From assembly GCA_963585895.1 (NCBI GenBank), contig OY757934.1:33360712-33424711 (forward strand): DNA of 64,000 nucleotides, written 5' to 3'. Both the position numbers and the translations under genes were made by a program. The stretch's first letter is position 1; every line of letters begins with the position of its first letter. Shown here piece after piece: positions 36,148 to 50,424 of the stretch. Under the pieces are notes generated by a model, which saw nothing but the letters and a program-made list of their open reading frames with translations, was not told the DNA's origin and made no database searches. Source of the stretch: Sepioteuthis lessoniana. Lineage: Eukaryota > Mollusca > Cephalopoda > Myopsida > Loliginidae.

Positions 36148-39100
36148 ATTTACAATTACACTATTTACAAAAATCAAACCCTACCATAACTTTAGTCCTA
36201 CATATATAAAACCTTATTTATATATTTCCTTATGATATAATTTTTAAGAGAATACATTACTTTTTAATGCATTAAGCTCACTTTTTAATAGACAGAATTT
36301 AAAAAAAAATTTTTTTATTGATTTTATATACATACATGATTATAATTGAATGCTGATATTCTGCACTTAATCTTTTATGTCATTTAATATGTGCATTTAA
36401 GCATGTATTAAATGAAATGTTGAAATATGAACTGTTTGTTAACCTAAAGAAAGTAAGATGAAGCCTATTATAGCAGCAAAAAGGAAAGTTTGAATCAGCT
36501 CGGGTTCTTAAAATAGGTAAGCATTTTCAGGATTTTTTGTTGATAGATTAGTAAAATTTATTTGCATCTAAAAAAAAAATGGTTTGTTTAGAATTTAGTT
36601 TATAGTGACACAGAATGTTCAAATGAATTCTTACTAAAAATTAGTTTATGATAATTTCAAATAAAGTTTGTATTTGGTAGTATATTTGTTAGATTTTCAC
36701 TTATAAGAGATATGGCATGATTTGTATTAGTAATTACTATGAAAGTGTAGTTGAGATTCTACTGTCTAATTTATGTGCATGCTTCTTTAGAATTACTTTG
36801 ATTTATTGATAATGTAAGAATATGGCTATTATTTCAGCTTCTTAGCAGTTTTGAAGTTTCATCTCAGAGTGCATCAAATAACTGTATGTCTCTAAGCTAA
36901 GTGAGATGTAGTGGATCATTAATGGATAATAGTCAATATAATTTTCATCAGATATCTTAGTCAAAAATAGTTCTATCAAAGTTGACTGGTATACAGTTCA
37001 TTTATATCTGAATGGTATAACATAGAACTGTAGACTATATCTGAGGTAAAAGTTTGTTACTACTCTATCACTTGAAAGAAGAATTGTTTTCAAACACCTT
37101 TTAAAGAGTTTTCTCTTAGCATTAGTATCAGCCACTCTTATATTTGTAAAGTTATAACAGATATAAAAACAAAGTGATTTCTTAAAATATATTGTAATAA
37201 AGTGTATATGCATGCTTCTGTTCTAGTGCTGGTTATTATCTTATTTTCTAACATGCTGGAAAACATATGTTAATGCATTTGATTCAAGTGATCTTTTTCA
37301 AACCCAATCATATTAGACAGCATAAATTTTCTTCCACAATCTGATCAGCTATGTTATGCTTTTTGTGGCTGTAAGTATTGAGTAAGTGTTTCTATTTGGC
37401 TCATGTTTATTGAGTCTATTCCTGCTATAAATTTCAATAATATAGTGAGGATTTCTATTAGAATCTATAATATCTGTACAATGCAAATAAGTATGTAGTA
37501 ATGATATAAATACAAATTCCTATATGGTGGAACATGTAAGCTTATTTTGTAGGAAAATTAAATAAACACCTTGAAGTATGAATTAGACCCTATAATTCAT
37601 TAAATTACAGACTTTAGTCTCAGCCAGAAAATCTAAAATGAACAGATTATCTTATTTTGCCTTTTAATTATTTTTTTAGTCATTTAGTATTACAATTGGG
37701 TAAAATAGAGTAAAATTAGCTGCCTTGTTTTGTTTTATATTAATGATCACAATTTAGTAAATTTTTATAGCCAAATTCTTAAAAGGGATTAATTTTTTTT
37801 GTACAATAATTAGTATAATTGATCTTTTCTAATTTTTCTCTCTCTCCTCTTTTTTTTTTTTTATAGTTAATTCTTTTATGTACTATTTATTGCTGAAACT
37901 GTAAGCCCTCTTTGTCTTTAATATCTTTTGTATTTTATTATAATCATTTCCTATTATTATTGAAAATTTTTTTATTCAATTCTGAATCAGATTTTTTAAA
38001 TTTATTTTCTATCTTTATATCTTTGAGTTATCTTTTCTTTTTTCTATCAAAAATTATCTTGTATAAAGAATTGAATTGTCAAGAAATAAATGTGTTTATT
38101 TAATGATGAGGATATATTTAAAAAAAAATATATTTCAAGTTTTTTAGATCAGTTTTTTTTAGATATTCTGAACATATTCCTTGTTTAGTCATCATATTTT
38201 TACCTTTCTCTTTTCATAAAACAATTTTTCAATTATATTTTGAATCTTATAGAACTAAAATAAGTACAAACTTATGCTTGTTGGCATCCATTTACATCAT
38301 ACATCAAACTTCTTTTCCCATTATTATTATTATATCTATTGTTGCTATTGAAATGTCTGCTTATTTTTGTCTTCCTTACACTATACATGGTAGCGACACA
38401 TTTCCCTGTATGAATAAACTCTGCCGACATTGCATTTACCATTTGATTTGGGCTGTGATGATAAGAGGAGACTTTCTATTCATTTATTTGTGAGATGAGG
38501 CATATGTAGAATTTAAATGGATATTTTTTTATTCATCTTAAAATCATTATCATTATTTGTTTTTGTTTTGAATTTTTTTAAATATTTGGATTGGTGTTCA
38601 TTCATCAAATTGTTGGCATGATGCAGTCAGTTTATTGATTTCATGAAACCAGCCAAAATGATAAAATGAACATTAAGTTTTTCTAAAGTAATCATGTCAT
38701 GCTATCAAATATTGATTAGCAAACACACTGCTTTAAAACGTTGTTGATAAAAAAAAAATAACAAGATAATAACAGGAGTGGAAATTGCTGGAACTTTCTT
38801 TCTCATTAATTTAATTTGTATTTTTCTCTTTAATTTGAGGATTTTTTCCTTTTCATTGATGAATATGGAAAACATTGTGTAAGTATTTTAGAGCATAACA
38901 AAGTTTGTAAATAGAAGTGTCTCTTACATTTTCAGTTTTGCTATGGCACTGTATGGATCCAAGAATGATAATGTACTGCAAGATTTTTGGAAATTAATCT
39001 CTGGTTTTATTTAACAGATTGTGTCAACCTTGTGAAGTAATTTTACTGAAGAAAAATACTATTCCTCATTTAAATAACCCTGTGAAATGACAATGCATTT

Positions 39101-40713
39101 GTAAATTTCATCAGTTTTGAAGATTATTAACTTTTTTGACTAATTTCATTTTTAGTTTGTATTAAAAATATTAGACCTGAAGTAGAATGAAAAGTATATA
39201 TAAATGTAATGAGGTCTAATTCTGTTTTTCTGTTCTGACTGCCTAAATCTGGCTTTTTTCTCTTTCTCAACAAATTAGAAAACGGAAATATGCTTACATT
39301 ACCTCTGTTTTAACCTTTTCAATTCATAAGCCTCATACTTTAGACTGAGTGTTATTTTACTATTTATCATAAGCCTAATATGTCAGATTTGGAAAGATCA
39401 CATTCAATACTAAAAGAAGTTTTGTATGATGACTATTCACAACCTTTCTTTTGATGGAATGCTGGGATAGCTTTAAACAAAGACATCTGGAGTGATGTTT
39501 GAATATTTTTTCTTTACTTGATTTCTTTTTGTATGTTCAAGTACAACTTATTTGAAGGCCAAGGCACTAAGGGTTAATTTATTTATGGGAAATATCAAAA
39601 TGTATCAAGGAATTTGAATATCTAAAAGTATATGGAAACTGATCTTGTTGTTATAGATGAAAATCAACCAAATAACAAGAGAGATTGTCTTCCCTGTCAA
39701 AAATGTAACAAATATGTTCTCTTTATTATCTGCTGCTACCATCATAACCCATCCTCTAAATTTCAGCTATCACCATGTATGACATACATGGACTAGATTT
39801 ATGTACTTGGATTTTTAGAGCTCATACTAAAAATAACAGGAAATCTGTATATAATTCTACTGGAACAACCACTACACATTGTATAGAACATAAGTTTTTA
39901 ATGTATAAAAGGTGTCACATGCAATTGTATTAACTGAGTACATCAGGAATACCTTGGCTTTACTTGTAACAGAACTGATTTCTAATGTCTGCATGAATCA
40001 TACTTTGTGACTATCACTTGGTTGCAAGAATCAGTCTCCAAAATTTGTGTTATGGGGTAAAAATAGAATATACCCCTAAAAAGAAACAGTTTTTCTAATT
40101 ATCATTCTGAAAGAAGAGTAAAAAAACAATTACATTTCTTAAATTCTACTTTGCTTGAATCATGCAAATCTTTAGTACTTTGATTCTCACAACCAAGTTA
40201 AAGTTGCAATGTATATTACATTTATTCATAGAGAATCTATTTTTGAGATTGTGCAACTTCATAAACATGTATCATGGGTGTGGTAGTGGGTATTTTCCTG
40301 ATTTCCTATATGTGATGTTGAAATGTACTCAATTTGCATAGGCTTCTTGTGTATATATCAAATTCATTCTTTCATTCTAGGGAGATTGGGTTTTTTTTAT
40401 CATGGTTCCTATTTGAACTCATTCCAAAGTGGCTGGTGTGCTTTCCTCTTTCTTTATACATATTCTGCCATTTCTTGCTTTGGATAATGGCTTTCCAATA
40501 ACTTTTTGGGGCAGCTTGTTTCTACCATAGTTGTAATGGCTAATTCAAAATGTTGAAGTAACCTTAATAATTTGATGAGTCTTAATTATTGTAAGTAAAT
40601 AAAAGAAAGAACAACTTCAACAACAGAAAGAAAACAGATATTTAAAAAAAACATATAGGCTACGTCTCCACTAAAAAATGTAGATAACTAACTCAACATT
40701 ATAGAAAAATACT

Positions 40714-40714
<1 letters not shown>

Positions 40715-40784
<70 letters not shown>
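40715..40784 (+). repeat. (TG)n(TA)n microsatellite
   Basis: Abuts the left arm of the fold-back at 40785. Confidence 0.97.
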
Positions 40785-40918
40785 TGGCAAAAATTATTTC
40801 GTGAGTCAGGAACTAACCTACTACAGTTTTGCCTAAGCGGCTCATCAGGGTACCATGATGAGCCGCTTTGGCAAAACTATGGTAGGTTAGTTCCTGACTC
40901 ATGATATAATTTTTGTCA
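40785..40918 (+). repeat. 134-bp fold-back (palindromic) element
   Basis: The arms 40785-40847 and 40856-40918 are near-perfect reverse complements (for example GAGTCAGGAACTAACCTA and TAGGTTAGTTCCTGACTC; AAGCGGCTCATCA and TGATGAGCCGCTT) with an 8-base spacer GGGTACCA that is almost palindromic itself. No coding capacity. It could be a MITE-like DNA element or the product of an inverted duplication. Confidence 0.92.
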
Positions 40919-41186
40919 CTATTTTGTTCTGCTTAGTATTGAGCACTTTTCGCACTTGTAGCTTAGCCGCAATTTACGGTGGTTTTTTTCTTTTGACCAA
41001 TCGATTGCGTATCTGTTGATTTTTTTTTTTTTTTTTTCAATTGGTGTGAAAAGGTTGGCTTTTTCTTTTTTTTTCTGATATATATATATTTTTTCCCCCT
41101 AGATAGTGATTCATTGTATATTTTTATCTTCAAATTACTTGCGGTGTTTTTTTCCCTTACCGTAAGTGCTATTATTCAGTAAGTTA

Positions 41187-41190
<4 letters not shown>

Positions 41191-41239
<49 letters not shown>
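41191..41239 (+). repeat. (TA)n microsatellite
   Basis: Closes a 270-bp unique segment that starts after the fold-back; that segment is T-rich with no recognised feature. Confidence 0.97.
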
Positions 41240-41240
<1 letters not shown>

Positions 41241-42440
41241 CCCTGTTTAGATTTGTAAGTATTTCATCTCAATCCAAAGATTTTTTAAGATTTGACAAGG
41301 CATCCATTGAGCCAGTTTCTGGTGAATAGAATTAATCCATTTTTTTATCTGATTTTCTGAAATGAAGAATGGTGTACTATGTGGACTTGTTGATCTCATT
41401 TTGGTTGAGATAATAGCATTTTGGATATTTTAATCTCTGGTCTTTTTCAGGTGTCTATCATCATTACTAAACTTCTAGGAATTTCAAATTAAAACCTTTA
41501 TTTACTCAATGAGCATAGATTTTCATAAAAGTAGATTGATTATTATGCACTGATGAACTAGTATCCTCATCTTGGTTGTTTTAGGCATAATATTTTGGTG
41601 GTTGTATCCTAAATCCTTCTTCAGGTCTCTATATCATAGATGTGGTAACAGGAAATTTTGAACCAAACTCTTGGATTCAATTCATGGTGGTAGATTGTTC
41701 TCATTCCACTCTCTTGGAGTATATATGATTTCTTCATTTTTCTTAGCAACATCATAAGCACTAATTAATTGGGAAGAATTAGCTGATGCAAGATGTCTGC
41801 TAAGAAAGGACATTAGACTAAGAACAATCTATGCTCATGGAGTAAATAAAAGTAGTGATCCTCTATTAGGTATTTGGGTTTTTATATATTTAAGATTGGT
41901 GATGTATAGTTTGTATACAGAATGTCAGTATTTCTATAAAGTAATTCACAATGGAATGCCAATGTAATAATTCCTTGATAACTGAAGTTTTCAATTTATC
42001 CTTTTTTTTTTTTTTTTTTTTTAACAAAATGGTCTCATCTGTTGAAACTTCAGGGAATAAATTCATCACTAAGTTTACCATGTGGGAAGCTGAGGTAGAT
42101 AATTTTTTCTTCAAAGTAGATTGGATTTTTATCAATGCTTTTGGTCAATAACATTTTATATTCATTTTGAGAAGTAAGCTCTGATAATGCCACCAGCATA
42201 TTCTGGCCTCATGAAGATGATGTACAAACACTGCTAGATAATGTGAATTTCATCAGGTCATCAAAGTTCACTAAAGACAACATAAACTTACTTACCTAGA
42301 ATGTGAACTTCAGAGATCTGTATATAAGAAACAAAGGCATTAAAACTTATATAATTGACTCTAACTAGCCATTTTGTGTGAAAAAAGGAATTGTTCACAA
42401 TGTTGGCCAAAACTTAAAAACAGCATCACCACCCTGTTCA

Positions 42441-42731
42441 GGTGCCCGTGGTGTAATGGTTATCGTCACAGGATATGGACACGGCGATACGAGTTCAATT
42501 CCTGGACAAGACTGATTGCATTTCACATAGCACTAATACCCTTGGGAAAGGTATGAATCCAATTATTCTCCCTCCAGCTATGGGTAAATAGTCGGGCAGA
42601 CTAGGTTCTTCAGCCTTGGTGAGGCAACTAGTCTAGGAGAAGGAAAACTCTGAATTCAAACCTCTTAAACTCCGCTTAAAAAATTGACCTTGTGTCATAT
42701 CGTGTCCAAGCGGAGGGGTTGGGTAAATAGG
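42441..42731 (+). mobile_element. tRNA-derived SINE, type 3
   Basis: Same structure as 24123-24415. Exact 16-bp duplication ATCACCACCCTGTTCA at 42425-42440 and 42732-42747. Confidence 0.92.
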
Positions 42732-42804
42732 ATCACCACCCTGTTCAATTCTTACTGTATAAATTGATATTATATACACAACACCCTCAAAAATGATACC
42801 ATTC

Positions 42805-43337
42805 TGTTGATGGAGCTTAGAATATACCTACTGTATAATCTGCTGAGGAGTAATTCCCAAAATGTATAAACTGCATCTGGTGCATCTCTATTGCTATTAC
42901 TCCCAGGTCCACTATGACCCAGAGGAGTAGTACTTGTTAGAATCTCATTTATGGTTCAAATTTGTTTGAGGTAATCTTTAAAATTTTGTTCATATTCTTT
43001 TATAAAATATTGATATTGCAATTAAGTATGAAGTGTTTAGTAATATCAGCCCATTGACATAATGGTTAGAATGTTTGCTAATGGTCCAGGAGACGTGGGT
43101 TCAATCCCAGGTCAAGTCATGGCAAAGACTCAAAAAATAGTATTTGATGCTTCCTTGCTTAATACTCAGTATTATAAGGTATGGATCAAGGATAAAGTGG
43201 AGACTTATGAAGTGTTTACTTGTTTAAAATGATTGTAAAGATACCTTTTTGTATTGTATATAATTGGAGACCATAAGTGTTAAAGTAGCTTTGGTATAAA
43301 ATTACCCAGGGATTGACATGCCATAAAATCAACCAAT
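42805..43337 (+). mobile_element. Minisatellite retroposon, copy G (interrupted)
   Basis: A degraded head (TTGATGGAGCTTAGAATATA; CCCAGGTCCACTATGACCC) and a degraded tail (GGTATAAAATTACCCAGGG, ATTGACATGCC at 43290-43337) are separated by a type 2 SINE at 43040-43205. The array is short or lost. Confidence 0.65.
43040..43205 (+). mobile_element. tRNA-derived SINE, type 2, shortened
   Basis: Head CCCATTGACATAATGGTTAG, box B GGGTTCAATCCCAGG and the body to AAGGATAAAGTGGAG, lacking the usual 3' third. Exact 13-bp duplication TATGAAGTGTTTA at 43027-43039 and 43206-43218. Confidence 0.88.
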
Positions 43338-45164
43338 TATCAATCAAAAGTCATTATTAGTCATAACTTTTGGATCTGCTTAAAAAAAAAAGAAAAATGA
43401 AACAATCTATAAGGATATGAACAATAAGGAAACTGTGTCCCAATATTTTATGAGAAATGTCAATAAAAAGATGCAGGGAGAACCTCTAGTTGATGTAACA
43501 GCAGGGTCATAAAACTATTCAACATTCATGAAGCAAGATGAGACAACAATTTGAAGAATGGCAGATTATATATGAAGAAACAGGAACTCATCAGTCACTC
43601 TAGGCAATTTTAATGGAAATCCGTAACAAATTTCTTTTTTTTCCAGTTATGATGTATTCTTTCAACATGGATTAAAAAAAACCAACTCTTCTTCTCAAAT
43701 TTAGTATTGTTAATAAAATAAATAATCTTTATAGTATAATTCAATTTTCCAAAAGTAAAGCAACTTTTTCAGAGAATTTTTAACTTGTAGATCATAAAAT
43801 TTCATCAGTAGAATTGAAAATGGATGGGGATGATTTTTTTGCAGATTAACATCTTTATGGGTTTTGTAGCACAAGTAATCCTTTCTGTATTGATAAAGTT
43901 AAACAAACCTTTTATTGGTTGTTATGAAACAGTGTATTATTCAATAGAAGAGTTTGATATTAAAACAGATAAAAACATTAATGGCCAAGAAAAGATATGT
44001 TCAGTAATTCACCATAGAATCAGCCATTCCTAATAAAAAGGATTACCTGATCCTTCAAAATTTTTATAGAGTTTAGAATAAGCTGAAGAAAAATATATTT
44101 TCTAATGCTTATCTGAAGATGTCACCCAGCTGAATTTTTACCAACATAATAATAAAAAAAAAAAAAAAAAAATAGTCATTGTTGATTAGCATAATTATAC
44201 AAGAAAATAACTTCTTTCATGATTATGTGATCTCGATGTTATCTAATTTAGAATTTTTGAATGAATTTCATAATCAAAATTTATTTAATAATTCTAATTT
44301 ATGATAAATGCTATTTAAAGGAAATATGTAAGAAAAAATAGAATTAAGATTATACTAAATTTGAGTAATAATCAATGTGTAATTTAACAGAAATAATAAA
44401 TCAGATATGTCAACACTTGTTAAAATGATTTGACTGTTGAATTTACCCTTAAAATACTCTTCATTTTAATCTTTAAAAAAATCTTATCCTTGGCATTTAT
44501 CCACAAATTTGGACTCCAACCAGAAAGTAGAATAACTCTCTACTGATATAACAGATATTATTTATTGGTTGGATAAGAGGTTAAAACTTTAATTGCAACT
44601 TATAGCATACTTTATTTTAGTAATTATAATTTATTTTATAAATTGCTATCTAAAAGATTTAACTTTTAAAATATGTGCTAAAATTTGTATTTTATAACAA
44701 CCAAAAGCATAAAATTGGTCAACACAAAGATTTACTCAAGGCAATTTTTTTATGTTAGCATAACACAGCAAAAATCTGAAAAAGATTTTTATTAACACAC
44801 TGTTAAAATGATCAAACTGGGATAATAAAACAACTTCCAATTCAATTTGCAATTTAACACTGGTGTATATAATGTGTGGAAGGGGCCTATGTTCATGCTC
44901 AAACTGATTATATTTTCTACAGGGAGATAACTATGAAAGATTAATCATAAAGTAATGCCCTTGTTTTTTGGGTTTTTTTTTTTTTTAATGATTATAAAAT
45001 AAATTTACAAATAGGATAATAGTTGACATCAAGCTTAATGGTCACCTTTTAAAACAATTTTTTGTATATTAACATAATGCAGTAAACATTGTATATAATA
45101 GGTTTTGTTAGTGCAATAGTATTAAAATGTACTAAATTAGAGAATAAAGCTATTTGCAAATTAC

Positions 45165-45480
45165 TAGTCCACCCTGTCTGCTGTAGCTGTAGGATATGCT
45201 AACTGCTCCTCTGCAGAGGGGTAAGGACCCCCACTTTCTAACAGCCACCACAACTCTTAATACTTGAGGATGGGTTCCTAGTGGCTGAGCTGTTCTTGAC
45301 CCGATAACTGAGTGATCAAGTGACTCGCAACACACTACTTTGGCTCTTACTGAGCTAGACAAATGGTTGGAGAGGCCTGATCCGATCAATTGGCTTGTCA
45401 TGTCGAGCTGTAGTTCTTAATATGATTGTCCTGACCATATTCTTCAATTGCACTTGTAGCAAACAAATACCCAATCCTTT
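45165..45480 (+). repeat. Possible repeat related to retroposon head
   Basis: GCTGTAGCTGTAGGATATGC and CTCTGCAGAGGGGTAAGGAC resemble the head of the minisatellite retroposon, but the following 200 bases (TGATCAAGTGACTCGCAACA region) do not match it. It ends at a poly(T) run 45479-45501. Confidence 0.45.
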
Positions 45481-45838
45481 TTTTTTTTTTTTTTTTTTTT
45501 TATCTTGAAGGTGCTTGAGGTGGTGGCTGAAGGTCAATTATGTTGAGAGAATAAGACTTTAACTACTGTTAAATTGCACATCATTTAGTATTGTCTATTG
45601 AAAACCTGCAATTGGCAGGGGCTCAAATTTTACTCCAACTTGGGTATATTGTTAGTGTATCTCCATCTCAACCAAGGCAAATGAGATTCTCCCTTGGTAA
45701 ATTCCTAACACCATAAAGTGGAGTACAGCACCAGCAAAGAAAAAAATAGTATCTATGGCAAATTCAAATAAAAAACCTACATGTAACCTCTCAGAATCTG
45801 ATTTTTCAGATAATGAAGCAGAAACATCTTTTTGAAGA

Positions 45839-48655
45839 TTGATAGTCATTGAATCTACTTACTTAGATACATGTGGCAGTGCTCATTTCCCAATTATACT
45901 GGAAAACTCTGAGTCAAATGAAGATGGTCCCATTGTTGGAAGATATAAGAAACTGAAATTAAAAAATGACCAATCCAGGATGCTAATACTCAAAACCAAA
46001 ATCATTTTACAGAAATTCTTATTGCCATAGCAACAAATTGCATACCTAAAAGATAAACAGTAAGTAAATGATACAAACCATGGTTTGAAAAAAAAGTTAT
46101 CTGGATGCAATGAAATTGGTGAATTCAACAAAGAACCTACTTCATACAATTTAATTGAATTTGAAATACAATTTAATTGAATTCAAAATATTAAAAGAAA
46201 TAAAGAATGTTGGGAAAATGATTTTTAAAAAATCTCTGGTATGAATCACCCCCCCCCCCCCATAAAGCATCTCAAGGTAAACAAAAAAATAACTAGTAGA
46301 GCAGAGATAGCAAATCTACTGGCAGAAACATTCTAAGAAAATTTCTGAACAAGTGGAAACCAGAATTTCCAAACATCAAAAAGGAAGAGGAAAAATACAA
46401 ACTAAATTTTTCATCAGATAATTCATTGTGTTGTAACAAACTTTTTATCCTGACAGAACTTATGGAATCTATTGAAAAGTCTCATAACATAGCCCTGATG
46501 AGATACATTAGGAATTCATGAAACAGCTCCCATAAGAATTACTACAATATATTTTGAACACCTTCAATGATATTTGGATACACAGAGAATTTCTCAAAAT
46601 ACGTAAACAATCAACAATGATTCCCATTCCAAAATCAAAGGAAGATGATACAAACCCACATCACTAACAAGCTGCCTCTGCAAGACAATTGAACCCATAA
46701 TTAATATGAGATTGATTTGGTTCCTTAATACACACAACCTCATAACAAAATACTATTGTGGTTTCAGAAACAAAAGAAACACAGTCAATCACCTTATAAG
46801 AATAGAAACTCGTATAAGAGAGGCTAATATCACAAAAAAATACTTAATAGCTATATTCTTTAATTTTGGAAAGGTGTATGATACTATGTGGAAGTACAGA
46901 ATAATGAAAGACCTACATTAGCTTGGACTGAGAGACAGATTATTGAACTTTATAAACAAATCTCCAAAAGCTAATGGAAGGGATATACTGTTGGTGAAGC
47001 TATTCAATATAAAATCAACAATATAGTCAATTGCCTAAATCTGTCATTGAGCTCTCTCTGTATGTGGATGACTTCTTGATATGCTATTGATCAAGATATG
47101 TCTACATTACTGAAAGACAGTTATAACAATGCCTGAAGAAATGGGCAAAAACAAATGTATTCTGATTCTCAAAGACAAAAACTGTATGTATTCACTTTTG
47201 TGAAATGAGAAAGTTTTCTAAGGACCCTGTACCCAAACTGGAAGTTTCAGAAATACCAGTGAGTAAACATAAGTTTTTGGGTGTGATATAAGATAAAAAC
47301 CTATCCTTTATTCCTCACAAAGAACCTTAAAACAAAATGTTTAAAAGCATTGAAACTATTACACATAATCCATCAAGATTGGGGAACTAATCAATAAACT
47401 GTAATGTAACTATACAGAAGCATAGTTCATTCCAAGCTGGATTTTGGCTGTATAATCTATGAATCTGCTAGAAATTCACACTTTAAATCATTAGATGTAG
47501 TACACCATGAAGGAATAAGACTTGCACTGTGAGCCTTATCTACCTCTTCAATAGAGAGCATTTATGCAGAAGCTAATGAATTACCTTTAAAACTAAGGTG
47601 AGAGAAATTAGCCATCCAATACTACCTCAAACCAAAATCTTGTCCTTCCAATCCAGCATATGACTCCACATTAAACCAAAAATATAAACAATTTTTCAAA
47701 CAAAAAATAAAATAAAATGGAATTCAAATGGAGCAACTTATTGAAGAATCAATCCCTCTTGAGATAATACACAGAATTGAACTATCAGATACTCAATACT
47801 GGACTATTAAACATTCCAATGTAATTTTAAAACTGAGAAATCTTTCCATAACAAAAACTCCCCTCTATTACCTACTTGATAAATTCTTAAAAATCAGTGA
47901 CATTTTCTCTGATGACTCTAATGACCGAGAAAAACAGGTTGTGTTGCAATACTCAACAAAAAAAAAACAAAAAACACTTACCAAAGGATGCATCCGTCTT
48001 TAGTGTAGAATCTTGTGCAGTAGAACTAGCATTAGATCTAATTGGTCTGAACAAAGATAGGAAACTTATATTTTCAGACTCCCTATCTGTCCTGATCTCA
48101 GTAAGGAGGAAAAACTAGAAACCTCACTGATTATCAAACTTCTGAACAAGATACATGTAATGCACAAAACTAAACCCATCATATTCCACTGAGTTCCAAA
48201 GTCACATCAGAATTAAAAGAGGAGATAGTGGACTCAGCAGCCAAATCAACTTCAAGAATGGTCATTGATCACGATCTCAAAATACCCTACATCAGTATCA
48301 AAATTTTGATGAATAAATTCATCAAAGGGGAAATAGCGACAATAGTGGAAAAGCAATCCATAAAATATACTTTTCCAAATAAAGCTCACTCTGAGGGGAT
48401 GAGCATCAGAACTCAGAAACTGAAAAGAAGTAGTTTTAACCTGACTACGCATTGGCTAATCATGGCTGACTCATGCCTTTTTACTAAAGTGGGAGGAAGA
48501 GCTGAAATGCATATGTAGCACAATAATCACAGTAAAACATCTTTTTTTACAGAAAACAGAATTATTCAATAAAATATAAAAATAAAAATCCTGATTCTGC
48601 ATAAAATATCCTTAGAAAGGTTGACATGACATAAAACCAAACAACCTACCAACCA
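45839..48655 (+). mobile_element. I/Jockey-type LINE with RNase H, decayed
   Basis: In order across many breaks: endonuclease end GSAHFPIILENSESNEDGP (45870-45930; the catalytic Asp of SDHFP is Ala), KYYCGFRNKRNTVNHLIRIE (about 46750), FNFGKVYDTMWKYRI (RT motif A, about 46860), SLYVDDFLI (motif C, intact YVDD at 47061-47072), VESCAVELALDLIGLNKD (about 48010) and IFSDSLSVLIS (RNase H), DSAAKSTSRM (about 48230). The 3' end carries the stem-loop tail (48597-48655) shared with the SINEs. The 5' part of the endonuclease is missing. It encodes no functional protein now. Confidence 0.82.
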
Positions 48656-49226
48656 GTATAAGGTCTGCATTCACGTTAAAAAAAAATCATTATTTCTTAA
48701 GGGAGATAAGTAGTAAATGCTACCTAGAATACCTTTCCTTATTTATTTGACATGAATTATAATATAGATTCTATATATAGAATTTGAGTCAATATGATGC
48801 TTGATGGCATAGGATGGTGAAACATTTTATTGAAATTTACATATGTCAAATAAATTTTTAGATTCTTTAATGCTAAATCTTAAGCTATAAATTTTTTTAA
48901 ATTTTATTTATTTTTTTTTTTACCCTCATAAGTTCCATATAAACATTGATTTCTTAAGAGGAATTAATCATAATAAAAGTAAATGTATTCAATAAAAATA
49001 AAATTTGATTTGATGCCAGTAGATTTTGTATGAAAGCAAATTTTTCTGCCAAAAGGTCTCTTATTTGGAGTTCCGTTTATAGAATGAAGGAAGATCCAAC
49101 CAAAAATGGGCACTTTATTGAAAAGTTTTTGAGATTTTTTATGTCTGTTATTTAAGTATTTTAGTAAACAGCATCTTTGAATTTTAAAGATAAATGTAAT
49201 ATCTAAAATCCAACTCAAAATATTGA

Positions 49227-49788
49227 TTGCCCAGTCAGCTGGGACTGTAAAATACACTGACTACTTCTCTGCAGAGGGGTACCCCACCCCAAATGAGTGT
49301 CTTGGATATGATACTAAACAATCTGATGGTGAGGTTCCAGTAATGCTGGATCTTTGGGGAATGCAAAGCACCCCTTCATTGCCATCACTCCCAGGTCCAC
49401 TCTGGCCTGGAGTGATAGCACCTGATAGGGTCCTATCTATGGGTCAAATAGAACTAAACTGGGTACTTGTGCTAAACTGAATTGTTTAAAAGAGGACTGT
49501 TTTGACATTTAAACTGTGTACTTATGCTAAACTGAACTGCTTGAAATAGAACTGTTTTGACATTTAAAATACCGACTTATGCTAAACTGAATTGTTTGAA
49601 ATAGAACTATTTTTGTAAGCTTAACTGAATTGTTTGAAATAAAACTGTTTTGACATTTAACTGTGTGTAAACAAAAAACTATTCTTATACTGAACTAAAT
49701 TGTTTAAAACATTTATCAGAATGACTTAATTTCTGCGTTAAATGATTCAAAGGGTTGATACGCTGTAAAACAAAACAACCAACCAACC
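49227..49788 (+). mobile_element. Minisatellite retroposon, copy D
   Basis: Head, at least three array units with a 55-base period (GTACTTGTGCTAAACTGAAT at 49463, next at 49518), then the tail at about 49735-49788 ending in (AACC)n. Flanking duplication AAAATATTGA at 49217-49226 and 49789-49798. Confidence 0.88.
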
Positions 49789-50424
49789 AAAATATTGAAT
49801 GATTTTTTTATTATTTGCATGTGAAAAATGAAATATCAACAAATATTTACAATTCTAATTCACTTTATTTATTTTCTTACTAAAAGATTTAATCATGAAA
49901 GGCCTTGATCATAACAGACTTATCAGCCATTCTTGAACTTTCTGAACTTAGTGCAACAGAAAGTACTCTGATAGAACGAGTGTTCCCATTTAGTGACAAC
50001 AAATCCTTTTTATGTGATGTTTTCACCCTTTCATTTCAGATCATGACTTCACATTCTGCTGCCAACCAATATACAAATCGATACTAAATTTTTTTTCTGA
50101 AATGATACTTTTGGAAATACTGATTTCTTTTGTTTGGAAATTAATTGGTTCTTATCAATAAATCAATCACCAAATTCTGTGACAAAGCCTCAGAAGAGCT
50201 TAATGACCTGAGTAAAACCAGGAGTGTCCATATAACATATTTACTGAATATAAAAAAACACTTGATGAGGGAAGGAGAATACACTAGTTGAAGCAGTGAG
50301 ATAAAAACGACCAAGTTAGGGATACTTTTTTAATAAAAAAAAATTTTTTTAAATTTGTTTTTCCACCATATGTATTTTCATGACTTGTGAGAGGAAACTA
50401 ATTTCTTCCTTTTCAAGTTATTTG

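Noticed and set aside
35941..36235. Open frames on both strands over the type 2 SINE
   Set aside because: Both are SINE sequence; the same peptide (GDLSSIPGRIIPKTLKM) recurs at 53608 because the SINE recurs.
47728..48518. Open frames as host genes
   Set aside because: They are RNase H and C-terminal parts of the I/Jockey-type LINE, with frameshifts between them.
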